NCBI GenBank assembly: GCA_029941645.1 | Contig: JAPYSZ010000019.1 | Span: 1-15,797 of the forward strand | Origin: Candidatus Poseidoniia archaeon | GTDB lineage: Archaea > Thermoplasmatota > Poseidoniia > MGIII > CG-Epi1 | Length of the DNA stretch: 15,797 bases | Direction of reading: 5' to 3' | Shown here: positions 6,639 to 14,539 of the stretch, piece by piece | Numbering within the stretch: the first letter of the stretch is position 1 | How the letters are laid out: each line of letters starts with the position of its first letter | Made by a program: the position numbers and the translations under genes | Notes under the pieces: model-generated | What the model saw: the letters and a program-made list of their open reading frames with translations, nothing else | What the model was told of the DNA's origin: nothing | The model's database searches: none

Positions 6639-7174
6639 TTTAACCTATCTTTCCACATTTTGTGAAACGTCAAATCGCTAGTTAATTCAGGATGAAACGT
6701 CAAAGCCATATTTTTACCTTCTATACATCCTACGATTTCCTCTCCTTTCCATGCTATTGCTGTAGCTTTCTCCCCCACAGACGTGATTACAGGAGCTCTT
6801 ATGAAAACGCCATTAAACACATTTTTGTTTTCTAGAGTAATACTGGCTTCAAAAGAATCTTTTTGCCGCCCATAATAATTCCGATTGATTTCAATATCCA
6901 TTTTTGTAAAAGTTTCATCATCACACTTACCTAATAGAATCGCTCCTGCACAAGTTCCCATTATAGGTAAATCCATTTCTTTAATTGCCACCCATAATCC
7001 TGAATTTTTAAGTAATTTTCTCAAAGTAGTAGATTCTCCACCAGGCATTATCAAACCATGAATTCCGTTTAGATCATTCGGTTTTCTTACCTCAATTACA
7101 TCAGTTCCCAAGTTACACATACAGCTCTTATGTTCCGAAACAGCACCTTGTAGAGCTAGAATACCGATGTTCAT
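6635..7174 (-). CDS. pdxT: Pyridoxal 5'-phosphate synthase glutaminase subunit PdxT
   Basis: Class I glutamine amidotransferase that supplies ammonia to PdxS for de novo vitamin B6 (PLP) synthesis. The length of 179 residues is slightly below the usual 185-200. The oxyanion segment is PGGEST (44-49). The nucleophile is C75 in GTCAGAIL. The catalytic His-Glu pair is H161 and E163 in TFHPELT. FIRAP (124-128) is also typical. The ATG at 7172-7174 lies about 24 nt from a TATA-like TTTTAAAG, so the message is probably leaderless. The synthase partner PdxS is not in this window. The ferredoxin gene follows with a 4-base overlap. Confidence 0.95.
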   Translation of the reverse strand: MNIGILALQGAVSEHKSCMCNLGTDVIEVRKPNDLNGIHGLIMPGGESTTLRKLLKNSGLWVAIKEMDLPIMGTCAGAILLGKCDDETFTKMDIEINRNYYGRQKDSFEASITLENKNVFNGVFIRAPVITSVGEKATAIAWKGEEIVGCIEGKNMALTFHPELTSDLTFHKMWKDRLK

Positions 7175-7194
7175 TAATAAGACGAGTACCTTGG

Positions 7195-7202
7195 TTTTAA
7201 AG
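7195..7202 (-). promoter_or_regulatory. TATA-like box of the pdxT-ferredoxin operon
   Basis: On the minus strand the box reads CTTTAAAA and is centred about 24 nt upstream of the pdxT ATG, placing transcription start at or near the start codon. It overlaps the left arm of a 9-bp inverted repeat (7188-7196 with 7305-7313). Confidence 0.45.
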
Positions 7203-7238
7203 TAGTTTCATTCGTTCTTAAAAAATAAAATACTAACC

Positions 7239-7247
7239 TTTATATTA
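7239..7247 (+). promoter_or_regulatory. TATA-like box of the giant surface-protein gene
   Basis: TTTATATTA in the divergent spacer predicts a transcription start near 7269-7270. That leaves a leader of about 52 nt before the ATG at 7322, longer than the near-zero leaders inferred for the other genes in the window. Confidence 0.5.
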
Positions 7248-7275
7248 CAATGGCGTCATAGTAGGTACCCTTCAA

Positions 7276-7289
7276 TGGGCGCAAGCCCA
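7276..7289 (+). promoter_or_regulatory. GNRA-loop hairpin in the leader of the giant gene
   Basis: TGGGC-GCAA-GCCCA forms a perfect 5-bp stem closed by a GCAA tetraloop of the GNRA class. It would lie at the very 5' end of the predicted transcript, where it could protect the message or influence its translation. Confidence 0.5.
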
Positions 7290-7308
7290 CTGATACAAGG
7301 ACTCAACC

Positions 7309-7314
7309 AAGGTG
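7309..7314 (+). promoter_or_regulatory. Shine-Dalgarno-like site of the giant gene
   Basis: AAGGTG ends 7 nt before the ATG at 7322 and is complementary, over AGGTG, to the usual archaeal 16S 3' end. Most other genes in the window show no such site, so this gene appears to use leadered, SD-dependent initiation. Confidence 0.5.
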
Positions 7315-7321
7315 TGTACAT

Positions 7322-7438
7322 ATGCAAGAAACTAGTAATGTAAACAAGCAAAATTGGGCTACGAAGCTAATGGCTATCGTGGTCGTCGTGTCTATGGTCG
7401 CAAGCACTCTAGTGCTATTCGCCCCAGTGGCATCGGCA
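7322..7438 (+). other. Signal peptide coding segment of the giant protein
   Basis: Residues 1-39 hold a polar N-region with lysines, a hydrophobic core (LMAIVVVVSMVASTLVLF) and an AxA-type site, VASA before RTG, consistent with Sec export and signal peptidase I cleavage after residue 39. Confidence 0.9.
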
Positions 7439-10400
7439 AGAACCGGAACAGATTCTTACGGTTATACTTTTAAGGACAGCAATGAAGCTTCAGGCGGTCC
7501 TACCTATAGTTGGATTGAAATCGTTCCCGCCCTAGGCGGAGATGGTACGTTGCTTATTAGCAGCAGTACTGACGGTGGTCAAGCCGCAAAAGATATAGGA
7601 TTCACCTTTGAATTCTATGAGAAGGAATTTACGACTTGGGGTAATGGTGGAGACAATGGTTATATCAATTTAGGTATGAACGGCGTTTCTAATTTATGGA
7701 CTCCCCAGCGCATCCCTTACGCAAATCTAGGTAACGCGATTATACCAGGTTGGTTTGATGGCGGTTTCTGTAGGGCAAGCAATCCTAATGCAGGTGTTTA
7801 TTACGACACTATTGGAACTGCGCCTAACAGACAATTAATTGTCCAATATCAAGATCAAGGAGCATGGTATCCTTCAGTTTACCAATGTCCAGGCACAGCA
7901 GCAGCTAACGCTTTGACTTGGCAGGTTATTTTGGATGAAGGAAGCAATGAAATTACTATGCAGTACAAAGATGCTAATGGTGGTTACTCTTCAGATAATG
8001 AATGGCTAACATCAGGAATTCAGGGAAATGGCCATGGTGAATTAACGGGTCTAGAGTATGTGTACAGAAGATCACCTTCAGCTATCTCAGATAGTACTGC
8101 AGTAACTTTCTCACCTCCTCCACCTCCAAGGAATGACCTCAGGTTGAAGTCAGCTTCAATTCCTGACCCTATGTCATTAGCCGATAACAATATCATTTCA
8201 GCAACTGTTGCTAATCACGGTGTAAATTGTGACACAGCAGGAAGTTGTACTCCACAGCCCGAAACAGGTATTGATGTTACAGCTTCGATTTTCACAGTTA
8301 AGGAAACTATAAACGAATACACTTTCGATGACGGTGGCGAGGGCTTTACACATGGTTCAATTCAGGGAGGCGATGGATGGACTACTAATGCCAATGATGG
8401 TAAAGGTAACTACAATTACGGTGATGAAGGTGGCCCAGATGATGGCTCATGGTCTTCAGGTCGTAAATCAACAACACTCGGTGGACTTTTCAACGATAAT
8501 CATAAATTGTATTTTGATGGAACAAATATCTTAGTTGCAGACAAAGGATCAGACAGTATCAAGAAGATAACTGTAAGTACAAATACTGTAACTACAGTTA
8601 TAGCTGCGAACTACGTGTACCTCAATGACGTACTAGATGTTACAGATGATGGAACTTACTACTATACTTTGGCTAGACCAAATGGGATGTATGGCTACCA
8701 GACAAAAGTCTGTAAATGGTCAATAGCTAACCCAGGTAGCACTCCAGCAGCATGTAACAGCACTAACGTAAGATACGGAACATCATTGACAGAATATGGT
8801 GGTCAAGTATATGTTCTACAAACGCAGTACAGTACATCTTATCGTAAAGTAATAATTTTAGATTCATCTGATATGTCATTAGATGGCAACTTTGCATATG
8901 GAAACGGTGTATCTGCATCTTACTATGCACAGGGAATAAGGGTAGATGATAGTACAGGTGATTTGTACATAATATACCGTGAATTCAACGGCCGTATTAG
9001 GCAATACGAGAGATCAAGCGATGGTCTATACTCTGCTTCAAGCTACAATCAACTTTATACTTACGCTAGATACAGTAATGACTTAGCTATTACTGATGAG
9101 TACGTTTACACAAGTGGATACTATTATTCATCCTATTATGGTGGATTGAAGAGGTTTGCAACTGGCGCAACATCATCAACAACTCTTTTCAGTTCGTACG
9201 TAGGAGCTAATACTTACCATGGTGGCATAGCTGTATCATCCGCTGGAGATGTTTATATTTCAAGTAACTATGCATACAGTTATCAGAGTGCCTTCAACAA
9301 TGATGACAAAGTTTGGATACATGAAAAGAGCAGTTCAGGTTCATACAGTGGCACCCCAACATCAACATTGGGACCAAATCCACCTGCTTTGAGTTATCTA
9401 GCCACTCCATCGATAGATACATCTAATGCAATAGGTTTGACTATGGATTTCAAACTTTCACATCAGTTTTACTACATGTATGAAGGAGCATACTTCGAAT
9501 CTTCAGTAGATGGCGGTAATACGTGGGCATATGTATCTGACGATCTTTTCACAAGAGGCGGATATTATGGTACTACGTACAACACATATTCTAACCCAAT
9601 ATTTACATCATCAAATAATAAAGCTGCATGGACTTATTACAATATACAACAAGCATACTGCTACAATTGTCACGAATCACCATGGAAGGCTCAACAAGTT
9701 AATTTGGATTCCTTCGTTGGTTACAGTGATGTAAAATTCCGTTGGGTAGTAGGTTTCAATCAGTATGATAATACGTACTACTACGACTCTTACATGAGAG
9801 TAGATGACGTAGTAACTACTGTAAAGGAAGCGGATACAACATATGCTACTGAAACTCATTCTATAACATCCTTAGGCTTTAAAGAATCGACTATAGTTGA
9901 TTTCTTTACAACTACAGGAAATGAGTTCAACCCAGCATCAGAAGGTCTGCAAGTCGGTACGAAACTGGCTGTCACTATCAAAGTAGCTGACAATGGTGGC
10001 GATCAGGATATGTCTAATAATCAGATTGCTGTTTTCAGAGAAGTAAAATTTGTTATTTTCGCAGATGACTTTGAAGATGGTGATATGAGCACTCCTTTCG
10101 GAGACTGGGAAACAGGCAAAATCAAATACGGTTCAGGAGATACTTGGGATGTTCGTGGTCGTGATGCCAATGCAGGTTCAGCATATTCAATGGATAGCGG
10201 TTTTAGAACCCAAGCTTCAGTTCCGGCAGATAACTACGTATCAACACCCGATTTGGATTTAACTCTTCCAGTTGAAGCTGAATTGCAGATGATGATGTCT
10301 TTCTATGCGTACTATACGTACGATGGATTTCAGGTTCAGGTATCAGATGATGGTGGAGATTCATGGGCTATCCTAACACCTAAAGTAACGGATGATAGAC

Positions 10401-13400
10401 AGTATCACACAATTTACAACTATGCGTACTACGCTAACCCATTACGTGGTCAGCCAGGTTATGCATTCTATGGAACAACGACAGGATTCACTTACACACC
10501 AGATCCTCAGGGATGGGTCAAAGCTACATTTGATTTGACTCCATACTGTGGAAACAGTGATGTAAAAGTCCGATTCGTAACGGGTTGGTCAACTTTGAAT
10601 CAGAACTACCCATATTACGAATCATTCTTCCGTCTTGATGACATAGCAGTTACAGGACTTGTGTACACCAATAACGTAGGTCTAACTGGTTTTGATTTAC
10701 CAGATCCACTAGGTGTTGATTCAACAGTTCGTGTAGAGGCTACTATAATCAATGCAGGTATCCAGCCTCAGACTTCAGGTCTAGCAAAGGTAAGAATGCA
10801 GTTAGGACCAATGGGATTGGAAACATACGACAGTTCAGATGATTTGGAAAGCTATGCTAACGAAGCAGCAGCAACGGCAGCAGGCTGGTCAACTGATTAT
10901 GAGTGTGGCGATGGTAGTTGTCCTAACTGGGGTTACTATGGTGGATCTCCAGGTTTTGTCCTAAACACCGATGAAGGTGATGGAGATGAGACTAATTCAT
11001 GGGGTCCAGATGGTGGCGAATTCCAGATGTATTATGATGGCGGTAGCGCAGAAGTAGAAACTGCACCTCTGGATTTCACAGGCACTTCTAATGATTTGTT
11101 GTTGACTATGAAACACAGGTGGAATTTCGACTACTATGCAGGTTACACCTCATATAATGGAGGACAGGTACAAATCTCAACCGATGGCGGTACTGAGTGG
11201 CTTACATTCTTCCCAGATGGTGGATACACTGGAACTATGTACAACTATGCAGGTTACGGTAACCCATTGTTCAACCAGCGAGGATTTGTTCACTGTGGAA
11301 ATTGTAACGGCGTGTCCGGAGCAGCAATGAATGATCAGGATAAGTGGGTTTCAACAACCTTCGATATGTCAGATTACGTTGGCATGACTGATGTTAGATT
11401 GAAATTCGTTGTAGGAATGTATGCCTATCAATGGCCTGGTGACGGTGAGCATTGGCACATCGACTCCTTATCTTTCACAGGAACAGGTATGCAATCAGTT
11501 GCAGCTGAAGAAGTTTGGGATATTTCTGGTAACGGTCTTGGTGGCGCTTTCAGTAGCGGTGAATCACAGACAGTTGGAGTAGATTATCATTTCCAGGTTC
11601 CAGGCGAGTACAAGATTGTATTTGATACATGGATAGGAAATAACCCTTCTTCAGGAATTGATGAGTTTGCAGGGGACAACAGCGTTGCTCTCTCTAGAGA
11701 AACCATGTTTACAATAGTAGGTACTACTGCAGATGAGACAGCTCTATCAGCTAAAAATAATGAAGAGAATGAGAGACATTATTCAAGTGGTTGGTATTCA
11801 ACTAAAGACGGTGGACCTCCGGCTAGTTTCCAATGGATACCATCAGCAACAGCTGATAGTGAACCTGGTCAATCACCAGTATGGGATGCAGGTACTGACG
11901 CGTATGGACAGCCCTACAATGGTGACGACACTAGCTTGACTTCACCAGTATTCGATCTTTCAACAGCTACATCAGCTAAGTTAGTATTCAAGCACAAGTA
12001 CTCATTTTTTGGAACTGAGAATGCAAATTACGCTTACTACTATGACGGTGGTCGAATTGAGATTAGTAGTGATGCGGGAGATACGTGGTTCCCATTGAAT
12101 CCAACATCTGGTGAGGGATATGGTGGATTAGTATACAATTATGCATACTATGGACATCCGTTCTACAATGAACAAGCCTTTGTTATGAATTCAGGTGGTT
12201 GGGTAGAGACGCAGTGTAGATTAGATTCATACACAGGTTCAGGATTTGACAATGTTCAAATTCGATTCCGCTTGGGTGGATATTTCGGTGATACTGCCGG
12301 ACAAACAACTTGGCAAATTGATAATGTAGGAGTTTACGGTCTTGGTTTCGACCTTGCCCAGACTTCTGAATCAAGTCCATATACTTTGGAAGTTGGAGAA
12401 GGATTTACAATGTCTACTTCTTTCAAGAATGCAGGAAAGGGTGACCTAGGACCAACTGGTCCAATCGATGCAGGCTATGCATACGCATATGTGAATGATA
12501 TGAGCGGCAACGAACTTTGGTCTTCATCAGAATCTATTGGAAATTTAGGTATGGCTTACTATGATGTTGCTGGTGTCACACATGCCGGTGAATCATCTGC
12601 AGTTCATGAATTTGCATTCCCAGGAATGACTACTGCAGGAATATACACTGCAGGAGTAAAGGTAGCAGATGCTAATGGTGATATGTTAGCTGATTTGTTT
12701 ATGGCTAATAATGATGCAAGTCACATGTTAATTGTTGGTAAGAGCGCAGAGATGGGAACTCCAGTATTAACTGGTGGAACAAATTGGGCAGCAACCGATA
12801 ATGAACCATCAGCAGTAGGCGATGGAGCTATGGGCGTATCTTGGGATCAAACAGGTGTTGCAACTGACACACTAGCTGTAAGTATTGCTGGACAATCTGT
12901 AGGTTTTGCTCCTGAAGCACCAAGTGTTCAGATAGGTGCGACAGTCACATGGACTAATTCAGATACCGTAACTCACACAGTAACAGACAAAGAAGCACAA
13001 TTCGATTCATTCGATATTGGACCTGGTGATAGTTGGTCATTAACTTTCACTGAAGTCGGTGCCTTCAGCTATTACTGTAAGTATCATCCAATGATGGAAG
13101 GTTCAGTAACTGTTCTTTCCTCCCAGTCAGCCGATGAGCAAGCCAGAACAAATTACATCAGTGTTTGGTCTGCAACAGCTTACTTGGTATTCTGGGCTGA
13201 TCACGAGATGTCACTAGATAGTGAAATCACCGTATATGCTCAGAAGAAAGGTTCATCTTTGAACGATGCTGATACTCTAGGACTATGGGGAGCAAACGGA
13301 TTCACGATAATGGATGGTTCCGACCATTCAGAAGTTGGCGATTCAGTAACTGGTAACTCTGGTGGCTGGAACCCATACTACATATCATTGGATTCACAGA

Positions 13401-14518
13401 AACTCGGATACAATAGTCTTGATTACGACCCAGCAGATGACAACGCATACTCGTTTGTCTTCCGTGCACGGGGAGTTGAAGGATCAGTTGACATTGGTGG
13501 TGTTGAAGTCATTAGAACTCTTGATAATGGATTCTTCTTAACGAAGGATGACGTCGGTCAGTTAACGTATGATATATTCCCAAGTTTAGCAGTCGAAATC
13601 GATTACTTCGCTAAGAATATTGGTACCGTTGACAATACATTCCGTATAAATCCTGAATTGGAAGCTCAAGGTAAAGCCTATGAGGGTGCAGCCTTTGATA
13701 TTTCAATCAATGTCATGATGAATGGTAATAATTTCGAAGATATTATAGCATCACAGAATGATGACGGCACTTGGACACACGAATTCGATATGAGTCCAGA
13801 TGATGAAGCAATGATTACAGTTCGCTTCGGTGCTCCAGATTATGACCAAGATGCAGGGGAACCAGCAGGTAACCGCAAATTCGATGTCATAGTCAATGGA
13901 TACGATGTAGGAAGCGATGAGTCTCTCAGAGAACCAGTTGCGGCAACTCTGTTCATTAAACCATCACAATTTGTGCTTGGTGAGATGACCTTTGACCGCC
14001 AAGGTGTAATCGAGGGAGATCCTTTAGCTATCACAGTTAAGGCATGGAACGAGGGTAACTACGCATCTGATGTGTTAGTGGTCTTCTACGTCATGGACTC
14101 TAGTGGCGATGCATACTCTACTCCTGAAGGAGTAAAGCGTATGACTCGTGTAGCTTCAACAACCGTACCACTTATGGCACCTAAGCCTGTAATGGAGAAC
14201 GATGGCGTCTGGCAGACTTGGTATTATGCAACAGCAACATGGGAAGACTCATACATACCTGGATCAACAGTCCAAGAATTTGAGAATGTTCAAATGTATG
14301 CAATGATTAACCCAGATGCAGAAGAACAAGATGTCAATGCTGGAGTTAAGACTCAAGATGAGTACCTTAACCAGAGAGATGATAATGATGCAGCTGGCAA
14401 TATTGCCATAGTCAAGAACAAGGCATCTACTCCATCTTTCGCAGTTGGAATCATTGGTCTTTCAGTAGCAGCCTTAGTAGCATCTATTGGAACTTCTCTT
14501 CGCAGAGAAGAAGAATAG
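7322..14518 (+). CDS. Giant secreted surface protein with jelly-roll modules, propeller and cupredoxin domain
   Basis: Predicted secreted protein of 2398 residues. A Sec signal peptide (1-39) ends in VASA. Residues 41-265 resemble an extracellular beta domain found in bacterial secreted proteins (GFTFEFY; VYYDTIGTAPNRQLIVQYQD; QVILDEGSNEITMQYKD), followed by the linker SPPPPPR. Four related jelly-roll modules lie at about 332-836 (interrupted by a probable propeller), 913-1113, 1170-1387 and 1474-1673. Each has an Asp-box-like DGG/DAG-xx-W turn, a YNYAxYxNP-type motif and a late VDD/IDN strand. CARDB-like Ig segments with NNxxAxNxG patterns separate them. An amicyanin-like copper domain lies at 1850-1932. 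More beta-rich and CARDB-like segments lead to a TPSF-TM-RR tail. The protein is very rich in Tyr, Asp and Gly and poor in Cys, with no protease or glycosidase motif that I can see. It probably serves in adhesion, the cell envelope or surface redox; this is inference. Confidence 0.93.
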   Translation: MQETSNVNKQNWATKLMAIVVVVSMVASTLVLFAPVASARTGTDSYGYTFKDSNEASGGPTYSWIEIVPALGGDGTLLISSSTDGGQAAKDIGFTFEFYEKEFTTWGNGGDNGYINLGMNGVSNLWTPQRIPYANLGNAIIPGWFDGGFCRASNPNAGVYYDTIGTAPNRQLIVQYQDQGAWYPSVYQCPGTAAANALTWQVILDEGSNEITMQYKDANGGYSSDNEWLTSGIQGNGHGELTGLEYVYRRSPSAISDSTAVTFSPPPPPRNDLRLKSASIPDPMSLADNNIISATVANHGVNCDTAGSCTPQPETGIDVTASIFTVKETINEYTFDDGGEGFTHGSIQGGDGWTTNANDGKGNYNYGDEGGPDDGSWSSGRKSTTLGGLFNDNHKLYFDGTNILVADKGSDSIKKITVSTNTVTTVIAANYVYLNDVLDVTDDGTYYYTLARPNGMYGYQTKVCKWSIANPGSTPAACNSTNVRYGTSLTEYGGQVYVLQTQYSTSYRKVIILDSSDMSLDGNFAYGNGVSASYYAQGIRVDDSTGDLYIIYREFNGRIRQYERSSDGLYSASSYNQLYTYARYSNDLAITDEYVYTSGYYYSSYYGGLKRFATGATSSTTLFSSYVGANTYHGGIAVSSAGDVYISSNYAYSYQSAFNNDDKVWIHEKSSSGSYSGTPTSTLGPNPPALSYLATPSIDTSNAIGLTMDFKLSHQFYYMYEGAYFESSVDGGNTWAYVSDDLFTRGGYYGTTYNTYSNPIFTSSNNKAAWTYYNIQQAYCYNCHESPWKAQQVNLDSFVGYSDVKFRWVVGFNQYDNTYYYDSYMRVDDVVTTVKEADTTYATETHSITSLGFKESTIVDFFTTTGNEFNPASEGLQVGTKLAVTIKVADNGGDQDMSNNQIAVFREVKFVIFADDFEDGDMSTPFGDWETGKIKYGSGDTWDVRGRDANAGSAYSMDSGFRTQASVPADNYVSTPDLDLTLPVEAELQMMMSFYAYYTYDGFQVQVSDDGGDSWAILTPKVTDDRQYHTIYNYAYYANPLRGQPGYAFYGTTTGFTYTPDPQGWVKATFDLTPYCGNSDVKVRFVTGWSTLNQNYPYYESFFRLDDIAVTGLVYTNNVGLTGFDLPDPLGVDSTVRVEATIINAGIQPQTSGLAKVRMQLGPMGLETYDSSDDLESYANEAAATAAGWSTDYECGDGSCPNWGYYGGSPGFVLNTDEGDGDETNSWGPDGGEFQMYYDGGSAEVETAPLDFTGTSNDLLLTMKHRWNFDYYAGYTSYNGGQVQISTDGGTEWLTFFPDGGYTGTMYNYAGYGNPLFNQRGFVHCGNCNGVSGAAMNDQDKWVSTTFDMSDYVGMTDVRLKFVVGMYAYQWPGDGEHWHIDSLSFTGTGMQSVAAEEVWDISGNGLGGAFSSGESQTVGVDYHFQVPGEYKIVFDTWIGNNPSSGIDEFAGDNSVALSRETMFTIVGTTADETALSAKNNEENERHYSSGWYSTKDGGPPASFQWIPSATADSEPGQSPVWDAGTDAYGQPYNGDDTSLTSPVFDLSTATSAKLVFKHKYSFFGTENANYAYYYDGGRIEISSDAGDTWFPLNPTSGEGYGGLVYNYAYYGHPFYNEQAFVMNSGGWVETQCRLDSYTGSGFDNVQIRFRLGGYFGDTAGQTTWQIDNVGVYGLGFDLAQTSESSPYTLEVGEGFTMSTSFKNAGKGDLGPTGPIDAGYAYAYVNDMSGNELWSSSESIGNLGMAYYDVAGVTHAGESSAVHEFAFPGMTTAGIYTAGVKVADANGDMLADLFMANNDASHMLIVGKSAEMGTPVLTGGTNWAATDNEPSAVGDGAMGVSWDQTGVATDTLAVSIAGQSVGFAPEAPSVQIGATVTWTNSDTVTHTVTDKEAQFDSFDIGPGDSWSLTFTEVGAFSYYCKYHPMMEGSVTVLSSQSADEQARTNYISVWSATAYLVFWADHEMSLDSEITVYAQKKGSSLNDADTLGLWGANGFTIMDGSDHSEVGDSVTGNSGGWNPYYISLDSQKLGYNSLDYDPADDNAYSFVFRARGVEGSVDIGGVEVIRTLDNGFFLTKDDVGQLTYDIFPSLAVEIDYFAKNIGTVDNTFRINPELEAQGKAYEGAAFDISINVMMNGNNFEDIIASQNDDGTWTHEFDMSPDDEAMITVRFGAPDYDQDAGEPAGNRKFDVIVNGYDVGSDESLREPVAATLFIKPSQFVLGEMTFDRQGVIEGDPLAITVKAWNEGNYASDVLVVFYVMDSSGDAYSTPEGVKRMTRVASTTVPLMAPKPVMENDGVWQTWYYATATWEDSYIPGSTVQEFENVQMYAMINPDAEEQDVNAGVKTQDEYLNQRDDNDAAGNIAIVKNKASTPSFAVGIIGLSVAALVASIGTSLRREEE
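8315..9829 (+). repeat. Jelly-roll module 1, split by a propeller-like insert
   Basis: Residues 332-389 (EYTFDDGGEGF; GDEGGPDDGSW) look like the start of the module, and residues 691-836 its remainder (YLATPSIDTS; SSVDGGNTW; YNTYSNPIF; SDVKFRWVVGF; MRVDDVV). The roughly 300 residues in between are a different fold. The other three modules have no such insertion. Confidence 0.6.
8489..9391 (+). other. Probable beta-propeller region (NHL/YncE-like)
   Basis: Residues 390-690 contain short repeated blade-like units: KLYFDGTNILVADKGSDSIKKI, then DDGTYYY, YGGQVYVLQ, DDSTGDLYIIYR, DEYVYTSGYY and SSAGDVYISSN. The aromatic-rich strand followed by a turn, about 40-55 residues apart, fits a propeller of roughly six blades. 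The blades are diverged and I cannot assign a family. Confidence 0.6.
10058..10660 (+). repeat. Jelly-roll module 2 (MAM / immune-inhibitor-A-like)
   Basis: Residues 913-1113. It opens with DDFEDGDM and continues with YVSTPDLDL, VQVSDDGGDSW, YNYAYYANPL, SDVKVRFVTGW and FRLDDIAVTG. It is preceded by an Ig-like segment that ends in SNNQIAVFREVKF. Confidence 0.75.
10829..11482 (+). repeat. Jelly-roll module 3
   Basis: Residues 1170-1387, with SSDDLESYAN, VQISTDGGTEW, YNYAGYGNPLFNQRGF, TDVRLKFVVGM and WHIDSLSFTG. It carries cysteine pairs C1195/C1200 and C1325/C1328 that could form disulfides outside the cell. Confidence 0.75.
11741..12340 (+). repeat. Jelly-roll module 4
   Basis: Residues 1474-1673, with LTSPVFDLS, IEISSDAGDTW, YNYAYYGHPFYNEQAF, NVQIRFRLGGY and WQIDNVGVYG. 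It is the last of the four related modules before the cupredoxin part. Confidence 0.75.
12869..13117 (+). other. Amicyanin/plastocyanin-like type 1 copper domain within the giant protein
   Basis: Residues 1850-1932 form a complete small cupredoxin: IAGQSVGFAPEAPSVQIG, ATVTWTNSDTVTHTV, then the C-terminal ligand loop YYCKYHPMMEG. The expected copper ligands are H1885, C1919, H1922 and M1925. The spacing C-x2-H-x2-M is that of amicyanin (CTPHPFM); plastocyanin has a longer loop. All ligands are present, so copper binding and one-electron chemistry are plausible. Confidence 0.88.
14429..14515 (+). other. C-terminal TPSF-TM-RR sorting/anchor segment
   Basis: Residues 2370-2398: TPSF, a hydrophobic stretch of about 20 residues (AVGIIGLSVAALVASIG), then LRREEE. 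The order (short motif, TM helix, basic pair at the very end) is that of PGF-CTERM signals recognised by archaeosortase, with Ser in place of Gly. It could also be a plain membrane anchor. Confidence 0.7.
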
Positions 14519-14539
14519 ACGAAATAAGTCAATGAAGGA

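Noticed and set aside
7250..7261. Mini-ORF ATG GCG TCA TAG upstream of the giant gene
   Set aside because: It lies upstream of the predicted transcription start and has only three sense codons, so it is not likely to act as a leader peptide.
8315..12340. DNA-level tandem repeat or recent duplication behind the four modules
   Set aside because: The modules resemble each other only at the protein level; I see no long identical DNA stretches between them, so the duplication is old.
13840..14034. Minus-strand ORF inside the giant gene, one of several short overlapping ORFs there
   Set aside because: The plus-strand frame is continuous for 2398 codons with coherent domains; the others have no start signals or domains.
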